64,000 bases of DNA, taken from contig JACKEY010000004.1 of assembly GCA_020632755.1 (NCBI GenBank), positions 248,001 to 312,000 on the forward strand. Reading direction: 5' to 3'. A program made the position numbers and the translations under genes. The notes beneath the pieces are model-generated. The model did not search any database, was not told the DNA's origin, and saw only the letters and a program-made list of their open reading frames with translations. Origin of the DNA: Alphaproteobacteria bacterium. GTDB lineage: Bacteria > Myxococcota_A > UBA796 > UBA2385. Shown piece by piece: positions 32,805-43,261 of this stretch. The number at the start of each line of letters is the position of its first letter. The first letter of the stretch is position 1.

Positions 32805-32890
32805 CCAGGCTCCCCGGGGAGGGATGGAGGGCGCGGGCGACAGCCTACGCCAGGAGAGGGGTTCCGCTGATCGCGGAGGCCGGAAGGACC

Positions 32891-32921
32891 GCGGGCGGCC
32901 ACCCCGTGAGGTGCCGCCCGC
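32891..32921 (-). terminator. Hairpin downstream of fusA
   Basis: GCGGGCGGC-CACC and GGTGCCGCCCGC form a strong 12-bp stem with one bulged base. It lies 14 bases beyond the fusA stop on the minus strand and precedes the ATPase-SLOG gene, making cotranscription of the two less likely. Confidence 0.65.
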
Positions 32922-32934
32922 CGAAGAGAACCGC

Positions 32935-35037
<2,103 letters not shown>

Positions 35038-35188
35038 GGGGTCCTCCTGTGAGGAGACACGAGGGTGAAGGCCGCGCGGTTATTCCCAGGGGGTCTGCAC
35101 AGCAACGGAATACGCGTGACGAATTCGTGTCGGGGACACCGCGCGAGTGCGGGTCCTCGACCTGTTCACCCTGGTGCGTGCGGCCGGC

Positions 35189-35821
35189 TCAGGAGCCGTA
35201 CTTGACCGAGCAGCCGTACTGGCGAGGCGTCGGAGCGGGCACGGGCTGACCGGCCTTGACCGCGGTCAGGGCGTCGTCCACGTAGTCCTTCCGGACGTCT
35301 CCGTCGACCTCGCCGCGCGGCGCGTTGTCCAGGCCGCCGGCGAAGACGACGACGCCGTCGGAGACGATGAACAGGTGGGGCGTGGTCCGGGCGCCGTAGC
35401 GCTGGCCCACGGCGCCGGACTCGTCGAGCAGCACGGGGGCGTGCAGGCCCCAGTCGGCGACGGCCTTCGCGTTGCGCTCGGCCCCGTGGCCCTGCTTGCC
35501 GGGCGCGCCGCTGTTGATCCGCAGCCAGGTGACGCCCTGCCCGACCCACTTCGCGGCCAGCGGGGGCAGCACGCCCTGTTCGTAGGCGTGCACCACGTAG
35601 GGGCAGTCGGGGTTGAACCACTCGAGCACCACGATGCCGGCGTGGGCGGCCAGGCTGTCCGTGCCGCCTGCGCTGGTCGGCAGCGTGAAGTCCGGCGCCG
35701 GCTGGCCCACCTGCACCGGGTCGCCGGGCGCGACCGGCGCGCCGTCCGACGGGGGCGTCGCCCCGGCCGGGAGGGAGAGGGTGGCGCCGAGGACGAGGCC
35801 GAGAGCGAGGACGAGGTTCAC
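35189..35821 (-). CDS. Secreted redoxin (thioredoxin-family) protein
   Basis: The GTG start at 35821 overlaps the DsbD-N gene stop (GTGA) and has GGAG upstream; an in-frame start at 35857 is less likely. The first 22 residues are a signal peptide. The mature protein is an AhpC/TSA-redoxin fold: VGQPAPDFTLPTSAG, then WFNPDCPYV with the single N-terminal Cys73 (CPYV, no second Cys), TTPHLFIV with the cis-Pro region, and a C-terminal QYGCSVKY with Cys204. The late Cys could act as resolving residue, as in related 'thioredoxin-family' proteins ending GCSxK. It is a periplasmic thiol oxidoreductase or peroxidase. Coupling with a DsbD-N domain protein supports a shared redox role. Confidence 0.9.
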   Translation of the reverse strand: MNLVLALGLVLGATLSLPAGATPPSDGAPVAPGDPVQVGQPAPDFTLPTSAGGTDSLAAHAGIVVLEWFNPDCPYVVHAYEQGVLPPLAAKWVGQGVTWLRINSGAPGKQGHGAERNAKAVADWGLHAPVLLDESGAVGQRYGARTTPHLFIVSDGVVVFAGGLDNAPRGEVDGDVRKDYVDDALTAVKAGQPVPAPTPRQYGCSVKYGS

Positions 35822-36576
35822 GGGGACTCCGGGGGAGGAGGGAGGGACAGGGTCCACGCCACGGCGTCGGCGCCCACGGTCCCGGTGAGCACGACCCGGG
35901 CGTCGGGGGCGGGAGGCGTGTGCACCGGGAGGGTGAAGCGCGTGGGCGAGGAGGAGGCGGTGGGCGTGCCGGCGAGCACGGTGGCGACCGCGTTGTCGGG
36001 GAAGATCGCGGCGTCGGTCAGGCCCGGGGCGTCGACCACCAGGGCGGTGCCCTGCCAGTGGGCAGACACCGAGGAGGGCGCGGGGGTCGGCAGGCGGGCC
36101 CGGTCTGCGGCGAGCAGGTCCGGCCCGGCAGGCAGCGCGGCGTGGACCGGCAGGGTCAGCTCCAGCGGGTGGCTGCCGGGCAGGCAGCGGTCCGGGTCGC
36201 AGACCAGGAACCGGGTGCTGCCGGCCAGGTGCAGGGTCTCACCGGCGCCGGCGGGCACATCGACCGGCAGCAGCAGGGTGGCCGTGCCTTCGTAGCCGTG
36301 GTTCACGAGCCCGCCGGGCAGCTCGAAGCGGTGGGGTGCCGGCCAGTGGATCGGGCCGACGGGCGCGTGGCTGGCCTGTTCGGTCAGCTCGACCCGCGTC
36401 GCCTGGCCGCTGTCTCCCGGGTTCTCCCAGTAGATGTGCCAGCCCGGCGCGATGTCGTAGCGCACACCGACCCACAGCCGCTCGCCAGGGACGGCGGCGG
36501 GGGCGGCCGCGACGAGGGCCGCCTGGACGAGGGTGCTGAGGGTCGGGTCCGACACGGGTAGAGTGTTGGTATCCAA
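35818..36576 (-). CDS. DsbD N-terminal-domain-like protein
   Basis: The 252-residue protein resembles the N-terminal alpha domain of DsbD/ScsB (DsbD_N): RYDIAPGWHIYWENPGDSGQATRVE, then LPGGLVNHGYEGTATLLLPV, and two Cys in FLVCDPDRCLPGS that match the redox pair of the domain. The membrane and thioredoxin parts of DsbD are missing, so it could only receive electrons from a separate transmembrane reductase. A clear signal peptide is lacking. The TTG start at 36576 has GGAG near it, with an alternative GTG at 36555. It is coupled to the downstream redoxin gene and divergent from the SGNH gene by only 23 bases. Confidence 0.82.
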   Translation of the reverse strand: MDTNTLPVSDPTLSTLVQAALVAAAPAAVPGERLWVGVRYDIAPGWHIYWENPGDSGQATRVELTEQASHAPVGPIHWPAPHRFELPGGLVNHGYEGTATLLLPVDVPAGAGETLHLAGSTRFLVCDPDRCLPGSHPLELTLPVHAALPAGPDLLAADRARLPTPAPSSVSAHWQGTALVVDAPGLTDAAIFPDNAVATVLAGTPTASSSPTRFTLPVHTPPAPDARVVLTGTVGADAVAWTLSLPPPPESP

Positions 36577-36599
36577 GGGACTCCACCGCGCCAGGGCCG

Positions 36600-37892
36600 A
36601 TGTCTGCCTCCCCTCCGATTCCGACCTGGCGCAAGGCGCTCTACGCAGCCGCCGTCACGGTCGGCGTGATGCTGGCGCTGTCCCTGCTCGCCGAGCTGCT
36701 GGCGCGCATGGGCGTCGTCGAGACCGAGCGCCCTGGCGACATCGTGGTCTACGTCGAGGACGACTACCTGACCCTGAAGGAGACCGCCGACGGACCGGTC
36801 TTCGAGCTCCAGGACCTCGGGCGGGATGGCGTGCTGCAGGCCCGGTTCTCCGCCGAGCCCGCGCCGGGCGTGGCGAGGGTGATGGTCGTGGGAGGGTCCT
36901 TCGTCCGCGGTGAGCACGCCGTGCCCCCCGGCGCCCCCATCAAGAACTACGGCAGCATCCCGGCCTGGCTCGACGCGGAGCTGGAGTGGCGCATGCCCGG
37001 CCGCGAGGTCGAGGTCATCAACGCCGGCGCGAGCGCCCAGGGCACCCGTCGCCTGATCAAGGTGGTGCCGCTGCTGCTGCGCGCGAAGCCGGACCTCGTC
37101 ATCCTGATCGCGGGCAACAACGAAGCCTGGATCCCTGGCCACGGCTACGACGAGGTGCTCCACGACTGGGTGCTGTACCGGGCCATGGACCGCGCCTTGC
37201 GGCCCCCGCCGGAGCAGGCTCCCCGATATGCCCCCCAGCAGGCCTCGAACCCGGCGCTGAACGACGACTTCGGGACCAACCTGCGGCGCATCGACCGCGC
37301 CTGCCGCGATGCAGGGGTCGAGCTGCTGCTCGGCACGGTGCCCATCAACCTGGCCGACTACGACCGCGAGCCGTTCACGCAACAACCCGACGAGGCCGTC
37401 GAGCGGGGGCGGGCCCGCTGTGCCGAGGGCGACGTCGAGGGGGCGCTGGCTGCGTTCGCCGACAGCACCGTGCCGGCGATCGGTCTGGCGGCGGCCGGTC
37501 GCTGCGCCCAGGAGCACGGGCGGTTCGAGCTGGCGCGGGAGATGCTGGGAATGGCCGTCGAGGTCGAGAACAAGGGGCGGGCCCGGCCGTCGCTCAACCA
37601 GATCACCCGCGAGGTGGCGGCCGAAGGGGGGCGTGGGCTGGTCGACGTGGACGCCATCATGGTGCAGCACGCGGGCAGCGCCCTGCCCGGAGAGGGGCTC
37701 TACATCGACAACGTGCACATGAAGTCGCTGGCCCTGCGCGACGTGGCCGTCTGGATCGGGGATCACATCGTGGAGCACGGCGTGATCGATCCCGGCGATC
37801 AGCCGGTGCGGCCGAGTCCCACGGTGGACGAGCTCGTCGAGCTCCGTGGCTGGCAGGAGCTGCACCGCTCGGTGTTGTCGCGGCGCTACTGA
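36600..37892 (+). CDS. Membrane-anchored SGNH-hydrolase-like protein
   Basis: A hydrophobic segment at about residues 12-34 anchors the 430-residue protein. The rest resembles SGNH/AlgX-type hydrolases: VARVMVVGGSFVRGE (block I region, Ser at the GDS-like turn), VEVINAGASAQGT (block II), LILIAGNNEAW with the Asn of block III, and YIDNVHM with the Asp and His of block V. The middle part contains a helical insert (about 265-310), with a TPR-like look (ARCAEGDVEGALAAFADS). It likely modifies acyl groups on a periplasmic glycan or lipid. A TAGAGT hexamer at 36559-36564 may be its -10. Confidence 0.82.
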   Translation: MSASPPIPTWRKALYAAAVTVGVMLALSLLAELLARMGVVETERPGDIVVYVEDDYLTLKETADGPVFELQDLGRDGVLQARFSAEPAPGVARVMVVGGSFVRGEHAVPPGAPIKNYGSIPAWLDAELEWRMPGREVEVINAGASAQGTRRLIKVVPLLLRAKPDLVILIAGNNEAWIPGHGYDEVLHDWVLYRAMDRALRPPPEQAPRYAPQQASNPALNDDFGTNLRRIDRACRDAGVELLLGTVPINLADYDREPFTQQPDEAVERGRARCAEGDVEGALAAFADSTVPAIGLAAAGRCAQEHGRFELAREMLGMAVEVENKGRARPSLNQITREVAAEGGRGLVDVDAIMVQHAGSALPGEGLYIDNVHMKSLALRDVAVWIGDHIVEHGVIDPGDQPVRPSPTVDELVELRGWQELHRSVLSRRY

Positions 37893-38213
37893 GCCGCCCC
37901 GTTGACGCGCCCGCTCTGCGCTCGTGGGAGCCGACGGCGGGCGGGTCCGAGCCCGAGCTGCAGACGCCGGACGCCGGTCCCGGCGACGTGGTCGAAGAGA
38001 CCAACGCCCCGGTCGAGCTCGAGCGGCCGGCCGAAGAGGTCGACGACAGCGAGCCCGCGCCGCCGACCGAGCTGCCCCGTCCGGAGACGGACGAAGACGG
38101 CGCCACCCCGCTGCCCAAGTAGCGCCGGCCCGGGCTGGAAGGACCCCGCGCGCACTCCCCCTCGGGTCGGCTCGCCCTGCCCCGAGGGGACGCGTCGGTT
38201 ATCCGCCCCCGCC
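37893..38213 (+). other. Gap with codon-biased open stretch and possible small ORF
   Basis: No convincing complete gene is seen between the SGNH gene and the lipoprotein at 38214. Positions 37901-38122 stay open in one frame, with strong third-position GC bias and an acidic Pro/Glu-rich translation (for example VELERPAEEVDDSEPAP) ending at TAG 38120-38122. The only standard start within it is GTG at 37988 and no ribosome site precedes that. It could be a small acidic protein of 44 residues, or the relic of a longer C-terminus. After 38123 come GC-rich bases, and TTATCC at 38199-38204 may be the -10 for the next gene. Confidence 0.4.
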
Positions 38214-39251
38214 GTGCGCCCCTCGCTGCCGATTCCCTGTCGCTCCGCCCTCGCTGGGACCCTGGTCCTGCTGGGGCTGGCCGGCTGCGGAGGCAAGCAG
38301 GACCTGCCGACCCTGACCCCCGCCGACGTCGGCGTCACCGAGGTCCCCGCCGGGGTCGCCCGCCTCGAGCGCACCGGCCCGGTCCGCACCTACGCAGGCC
38401 CGGCCCGGCTCGAGGTCGTGAGTCAGGACCCGCTGCACCTGCGGCTCGAGGACTACGCCCTGGCGGAACCCCTCGAGCTGGTGGTCGCCTCGCGGGCGCC
38501 CGTGACCTTCTCGCGGCCCGCAGGGCAGCTGGCGGACGACACCGGCACCTTCCTCGAAGACGACGGCAAGCTCCTGCTCTCCGTCGAGCGCACCTGGGCC
38601 GCCGGCTCGCCCTGGGAAGGGCAGGTCGAACAGCTCGTCATCGTCGGCCGCACCGCGCCCACGCCCATCGCGCCACCGCGCGACTGGCTGGCGTCGGGCA
38701 CGACCCTGTTCTACGGCCTGACCCTGGACGACAAGCCCATCACCCGCATGGTGCCGATGGGCGTGATGGTGACGGTCGAGGACGGCGCCGACGGCAGCCG
38801 CGTGCTGCGCTGGCAGGCCGACGTCGATCCCGACATGCAGGTCGACGACACGACCGAGCGCTACCACGTCGGCGTGCTCACGGTTCCGGCCGAGCTGGTC
38901 GAGTCGGGGGCCACCCACGCGGATCGGTTCGACAGCCCCGGCGACCGCGTCGCCGACGCCGGTTCGTTGTTCCTGAGCCGCCAGGCCCGCCGGACCCTGT
39001 CCAGCATGGGCGCGGCGGCCTTCGCCGATGCCGATGTGCCCGACGGCAGCCTGCTGACGGCGTGGGGGCGGCTGTCCGTGCCGCTGCAGGCCGACGACGC
39101 GCTGTGGAGCGTGCCGGCCACCGTCGCGCGCTTCGGGGACGGGCGCGGCACCTTCGTCATCGCCGACGACGCCGAGCACCCGCTGATCCTGTCGGCGAAG
39201 CGCCCGGGCTCGCACCTGCGGCTGCTGGCGATCGGGCGGCCGACCCCCTGA
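38214..39251 (+). CDS. Hypothetical lipoprotein
   Basis: GTG at 38214 gives a signal peptide ending in LLGLAGC (Cys about 24) and follows a TTATCC hexamer by nine bases. The mature 320 residues are rich in short beta strands (RVLRWQADVDPDMQV, AHVGVLTV-like repeats) and lack cysteine pairs or catalytic motifs that I recognise. Repeated VTVEDGADGS- and LEVVSQDPLHL-type segments suggest a beta-sandwich or propeller. A terminator-like hairpin follows. It is most likely an outer-membrane or periplasmic binding lipoprotein. Function unknown. The frame stays open upstream to 37902, but only the segment from 38214 has a signal peptide. Confidence 0.8.
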   Translation: MRPSLPIPCRSALAGTLVLLGLAGCGGKQDLPTLTPADVGVTEVPAGVARLERTGPVRTYAGPARLEVVSQDPLHLRLEDYALAEPLELVVASRAPVTFSRPAGQLADDTGTFLEDDGKLLLSVERTWAAGSPWEGQVEQLVIVGRTAPTPIAPPRDWLASGTTLFYGLTLDDKPITRMVPMGVMVTVEDGADGSRVLRWQADVDPDMQVDDTTERYHVGVLTVPAELVESGATHADRFDSPGDRVADAGSLFLSRQARRTLSSMGAAAFADADVPDGSLLTAWGRLSVPLQADDALWSVPATVARFGDGRGTFVIADDAEHPLILSAKRPGSHLRLLAIGRPTP

Positions 39252-39258
39252 GCTCCGG

Positions 39259-39282
39259 GGGCCCCGCGAGCTGCCGGGGCCC
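39259..39282 (+). terminator. GC-rich hairpin after the lipoprotein gene
   Basis: GGGCCCCG and CGGGGCCC pair around an eight-base loop, eight bases after the stop. The rest of the 201-base gap before 39453 shows no gene; it contains two close copies of TGTGCAT of no clear meaning. Confidence 0.5.
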
Positions 39283-39452
39283 TGATCGCAGTGTCGTGCT
39301 TCGGAAGCCGAGGCCGTGGCGGCCCGCGCCTCCTCCTGCGACGAAGTGTGCATGCGACGGCGGGTCTCGCTGTGCGCGGTCATGCTGGTGTGCATCTTGC
39401 AGCTGAAGCCGGGTGACGGCGGCGCTCTCGCCGCTGCCCCCACGGAGGCCCC

Positions 39453-41600
39453 ATGCTTCGCACTCCCTCGCTCCGCTCCTTCGCCCTCTTCCCGGTCGTC
39501 GCCGGCCTGGCCCTGATCGGCTGCGACACCGAGCCCGAGCCGACCGACCTCGAGCCCCAGGGCGGCTACTCGCTGCACCGCTTCGGGTCCTGCACCGAGC
39601 TCAAGGCCTACGTCGCGGACGCCTGGCTCGAGCAGCTGGTCCAGTCCCGCTACGGCTACGCCTACGGCGGTTGGGCGGAAGACGACGCCGGCGCCGACGG
39701 TGACAGCAGCAGCGGTGGGGGATCCGGCCCCAGTGACTGGTCGGAGACCAACACCCAGGAAGTCGGCGTCGACGAGCCCGACCTGGTGAAGACCGAGGAC
39801 GGCACCTACCTGTACGTGGCCCACGGTCGCCAGCTGTCGGTCGTGAAGTCGTGGCCGGCCGACGCGAGCGAGCTGGTCGGCGAGGTCGATCTCGACGGCA
39901 TCCCCTTCGCCCTGTTCGTCCGGGACGGCCGGGCCCTGGTGCTGGCGACGGTGTGGGAGTACTCCTACGAGACCGACAGCAAGGATCGACCCGACGAGGG
40001 GGCGGGCGACGGCACCGATCCCGACTGGGACAGCAGCGTCTACGACGGCACCGGGGACGTGCCCGACTGGGCCGGCGACTCCGACCGCTACTACAGCCAG
40101 AGCGTGCGGGCCTACGTGGTCGACCTGGCCGATCCGACCGCCCCCGACGTGCTGCGCGAGATCGACATCGAGGGCTGGTACACCGACGCGCGCATGATCG
40201 ACGGCGACGTCTACCTGGTCAGCAACCTGACCCCGTGGGCTCCCGACAGCCTGTGGGAGCTGGTGTGGGGCGACCGGCTGGACCTGCCCGAGGTCGACGA
40301 CTGGTCGGACGAAGCCGCGCTGACCGCAGCGGCCGATCGGGCCCGCGAGCTGCTGCGGCCCTTCGTGATGGACGCCGTGCTGGCCATGGACCCCGCCGAG
40401 CTGCTGCCCGAGATCCGCGACCAGGTGCCCGGCGAAGACGCGGCGCCGACGCTGCTGACCCAGTGCACCGATGTCTACCGGCCCGCCGGCATCAGCAGCC
40501 CCGGCGTGCTCACCGTCAGCCACCTCGACCTGTCCGCGGGCGACGCCGGCGGCGACGTGACCGGCACCGGCCTGATGGCGGACGGCTGGCAGGTCTACGC
40601 CAGCCAGGACCACCTCTACGTGGCGCAGAGCAGCTGGTGGTGGTGGTGGGGCTGGGACGACCTGGACCTCGAGACCCACTTCCACGAGTTCGAGCTGGCC
40701 GGCGCCGAGACCCGGTACGTGGCGAGCGGCGCTGTCGACGGCTGGCTGCTCAACCGCTTCGCGATGAGCGAGTACGACGGCTACCTGCGCGTCGCGACCA
40801 CCGACTTCAACTGGTGGTGGGGCGGCGGCGCCGAGACCGAAGAACCGGCGAACAACGTCTTCGTGCTCCAGGAGTCCGACGGCGGCCTGGACGTGGTCGG
40901 TGAGGTGCGCGGCATCGCGCCCGGCGAACAGATCTACAGCGCGCGCTTCATGGGCGAGCGGGGCTACCTGGTCACCTTCCAGCAGGTCGACCCCTTCTTC
41001 ACCCTCGACCTGTCCGATCCCACCGATCCGAGTGTCGTCGGTGAGCTGAAGGTCACCGGCTACAGCAGCTACCTGCACCCGGCGGGCGAGAACCACGTGC
41101 TGGCCGTCGGCATGGAGGCGACCGAGGAAGGCTGGGTCGAGGGCTTCGCCGTGAGCCTGTTCGACATCAGCGACTTCGCGAACCCGGTGCTGGCCGACCG
41201 GTACCTGCTGGAGAGCGACGACTGGTCGTGGTCGGAGTCCCTGTGGGACCCGCACGCCTTCACCTACCACCGCGACTCCCTGGCGGTGCCGGCCTACACC
41301 TACACCTACGAGGACGGTGACTACGAGGAGTTCAGCGGGCTGTTGGTGCTGGGCGTCGACCTGGACGCCGGCACGCTCACCGAGACCGGCCGGATCAGCC
41401 ACAGCGGGCTCGCCGCGAGCACCGAGTGCCCCGACGACCCCTGGGACGACTGCTACGACTACGGCGACTACGCCTGGATGCGGCGCAGCGTCGTCGTCGA
41501 GGACTGGCTGTACAGCATCAGCACCTACGGCGTGGTCGTGAGCGAGCTGTCGCACCCCGACAGCGTGGTCGCCGAGGTGCCGTTCTACCCGGCGGAGTAG
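39453..41600 (+). CDS. Secreted beta-propeller lipoprotein (PF09826-like)
   Basis: A signal peptide ends in LALIGC (Cys near 24), followed by an acidic linker. The 715-residue protein has the signature of the beta-propeller family known from archaea and bacteria: TNTQEVGVDEPDLVKTEDGTYLYV at about residue 100, and later repeats of ILEIPGTVSDM-like blades such as LVSNLTPWAPDS, RVATTDFNWWWG and GEQIYSARFMGERGYLVTF. Two regions are rich in Trp (SWWWWWGWDDL, FNWWWGGG). The protein is very acidic. Such proteins are secreted or anchored to the surface and may bind glycans or metal, but the role is unproven. It converges on an SDR gene, with 27 bases between stops. Confidence 0.85.
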   Translation: MLRTPSLRSFALFPVVAGLALIGCDTEPEPTDLEPQGGYSLHRFGSCTELKAYVADAWLEQLVQSRYGYAYGGWAEDDAGADGDSSSGGGSGPSDWSETNTQEVGVDEPDLVKTEDGTYLYVAHGRQLSVVKSWPADASELVGEVDLDGIPFALFVRDGRALVLATVWEYSYETDSKDRPDEGAGDGTDPDWDSSVYDGTGDVPDWAGDSDRYYSQSVRAYVVDLADPTAPDVLREIDIEGWYTDARMIDGDVYLVSNLTPWAPDSLWELVWGDRLDLPEVDDWSDEAALTAAADRARELLRPFVMDAVLAMDPAELLPEIRDQVPGEDAAPTLLTQCTDVYRPAGISSPGVLTVSHLDLSAGDAGGDVTGTGLMADGWQVYASQDHLYVAQSSWWWWWGWDDLDLETHFHEFELAGAETRYVASGAVDGWLLNRFAMSEYDGYLRVATTDFNWWWGGGAETEEPANNVFVLQESDGGLDVVGEVRGIAPGEQIYSARFMGERGYLVTFQQVDPFFTLDLSDPTDPSVVGELKVTGYSSYLHPAGENHVLAVGMEATEEGWVEGFAVSLFDISDFANPVLADRYLLESDDWSWSESLWDPHAFTYHRDSLAVPAYTYTYEDGDYEEFSGLLVLGVDLDAGTLTETGRISHSGLAASTECPDDPWDDCYDYGDYAWMRRSVVVEDWLYSISTYGVVVSELSHPDSVVAEVPFYPAE

Positions 41601-41602
41601 GC

Positions 41603-41627
41603 GCCCGGGCCCGGGCCCGGCCCGGGC
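41603..41627. terminator. GC-only hairpin in the convergent gap
   Basis: GCCCGGGCC pairs with GGCCCGGGC around a seven-base loop, filling the 27 bases between the beta-propeller and SDR genes. It may terminate both strands. Confidence 0.55.
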
Positions 41628-42362
41628 TCAGCGCTGGCTGATGAGCGGCAGCATGACGACCTCGGGGACGACGTAGGTGTCGGCCCCGCGGGCGACGTGC
41701 ACGACGGTCTCGGCGACCTGCTCGGGCTTCATGAAGTCCCGCTCGGGATCGATGCGGTCCTGGGGGAAGGGGTAGTAGTCCATCGCCTTCCAGAAGGGCG
41801 TGTCGATGCCGCCCGGGCAGACGGCGGTGACCTTGACGCCGTGGGGCTCGGCTTCGAGCCGCAGGGTGCCGGTGAAGCCGTTGACCGCCCACTTGGTGGC
41901 GTTGTAGGCGCTCTCGTTGGGCAGGTGCCACTTGCCGGCGACGCTGCTGATGTTGACGATGAGCCCGCTGCGCTGCTGCTTCATGACCCGGAAGGCGGCC
42001 TGGCTGCCGAAGTAGGCGCCCCGCACATTGGTCTGCCACAGCAGGTCGAGCTGCTCGGGGCTGACCGACTCGAAGGGCCCGTAGATGGCCAGGCCGGCGT
42101 TGTTGATCATGATGTCGAGGCGGCCGTGCTCGCCGACGGCGGCGTCGACCAGGGCCTGGAGCTCGCCCGGCTCGCGCACGTCGGTCTGCACGGCCATGGC
42201 GCCGGTCTCGGCGGCGACGGCCTCGAGCTCGGGCATGGTGCGGGCGCCGAGCACCAGCTTGCAGCCCTCGGCCGCGAAGGCGCGGGCCAGCGCGGCGCCG
42301 AGCCCGCGGCTGGCGCCGGTGATGACGACGACCTTGCCCTTCAGCGGGCTCCGGGCGGTCAT
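41628..42362 (-). CDS. SDR-family oxidoreductase
   Basis: This 244-residue short-chain dehydrogenase has TGASRGLG (NAD(P)-binding), a central NNAG, then Ser in ISSVAGKW and the YNATK pair, so the catalytic Ser-Tyr-Lys set is complete. The Arg after TGASRG and the GARTMPELEAV region favour NADP. It is soluble and cytoplasmic. The ATG overlaps the elbB stop (ATGA), so it is translated with that gene. The substrate cannot be given from sequence; the link with elbB suggests a carbonyl-handling role. Confidence 0.9.
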   Translation of the reverse strand: MTARSPLKGKVVVITGASRGLGAALARAFAAEGCKLVLGARTMPELEAVAAETGAMAVQTDVREPGELQALVDAAVGEHGRLDIMINNAGLAIYGPFESVSPEQLDLLWQTNVRGAYFGSQAAFRVMKQQRSGLIVNISSVAGKWHLPNESAYNATKWAVNGFTGTLRLEAEPHGVKVTAVCPGGIDTPFWKAMDYYPFPQDRIDPERDFMKPEQVAETVVHVARGADTYVVPEVVMLPLISQR

Positions 42363-43042
42363 GCCGACACCATCGACAGGGTGGCGGCCACGGCCTGCTC
42401 GATGCCGTCGGCGACCTGCCAGAGCTGGGCGTCTTCCATGAAGGCCGGGGCGGTCGCCAGCTTGCGGGCGCGATCGACGGACGCCTCGGTCACGGGGCAG
42501 GCGTGGTGGGTGCCGCCCAGGGCCTCGATGGCGGCGGCGGTGCCGGCGTCGCTGCCGATGGTGACCTCGCCCTCGTGCAGGGCCAGCACGACCACCGCCG
42601 GGCTGATGCAGACCGCGCCGATCGGCTTGTCCGCAGCGCGGAAGGCCTGCAGCACGGCGACCAGGTCGGGCTCGACGGTGCCGTCGGTGCCCTTCGTCGC
42701 GAAGGTCGAGAGGTTCTTGGCGACGCCGAAGCCGCCCGGCAGGAACAGGGCGTCGAAGTCGTCGGCCGACAGGGCGGACAGCGGCTCGATGGCGCCGCGG
42801 ACGATGCGGGCGCTCTCGACCAGGACGTTGCGGGTCGCGCCGTCGACGGGGGCGCCGGCGAGGTGGTCGACCACGTGCATCTGCGGCTTGTCCGGGGCGA
42901 AGCAGCGCACGCGCGCGCCGGCCCGGGAGAGGGCGAGGAGGCTGATCACCGCTTCGTTGATCTCGGCGCCGTCGAGGAAGCCGCAGCCCGCGAGGACGAC
43001 GGCGACGCGGGGGCCGGCGGCGGTGCCGGAGAGGTGGGACAT
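42359..43042 (-). CDS. elbB: ElbB-type DJ-1/PfpI-superfamily glyoxalase
   Basis: ATG at 43042 gives 227 residues, the usual ElbB length, and has GGAG upstream. The protein matches ElbB (isoprenoid-biosynthesis-associated glyoxalase III-like): VAVVLAGCGFLDGAEINEAV, the FLPGGFGVAKNLSTFA region, then IGAVCISPAVV with the nucleophilic Cys in the elbow, and GVEVT-like strands. Purified homologues have glyoxalase activity, though the in vivo role is open. Cofactor-free and cytoplasmic. It is the first gene of a two-gene operon with the SDR (ATGA overlap) and diverges from the PPC-domain lipoprotein, with 219 bases between starts in which no gene is seen. Confidence 0.93.
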   Translation of the reverse strand: MSHLSGTAAGPRVAVVLAGCGFLDGAEINEAVISLLALSRAGARVRCFAPDKPQMHVVDHLAGAPVDGATRNVLVESARIVRGAIEPLSALSADDFDALFLPGGFGVAKNLSTFATKGTDGTVEPDLVAVLQAFRAADKPIGAVCISPAVVVLALHEGEVTIGSDAGTAAAIEALGGTHHACPVTEASVDRARKLATAPAFMEDAQLWQVADGIEQAVAATLSMVSA

Positions 43043-43261
43043 GGAGGGCTCCGTGGGCGGGGAGGGGGAGGGGAGGGGGACAGGAGGAGGAGGCGTCCGC
43101 GGTGGCCGGCGTCGGGCGCGACAGGCGCGCGGGACCACGCGCGACGTGCGATGATGCGAGCGCAAGAGGGTCGCCCCTCGGGCGGTTCCGGGCGTCGGCC
43201 CGGTGCCACGCTGGCTATGCCACGGCCCGGGGGATGCCAACGACCCCGCTGGAGTCCCTCC

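Noticed and set aside
39350..39400. Two copies of TGTGCAT as an operator pair
   Set aside because: The repeat is too short and the flanks differ; chance is likely.
38199..41555. Long minus-strand frame opposite the beta-propeller and lipoprotein genes
   Set aside because: Composition is that of an antisense shadow (Val/Gly/His/Gln runs). The plus-strand frames have signal peptides and a known family.
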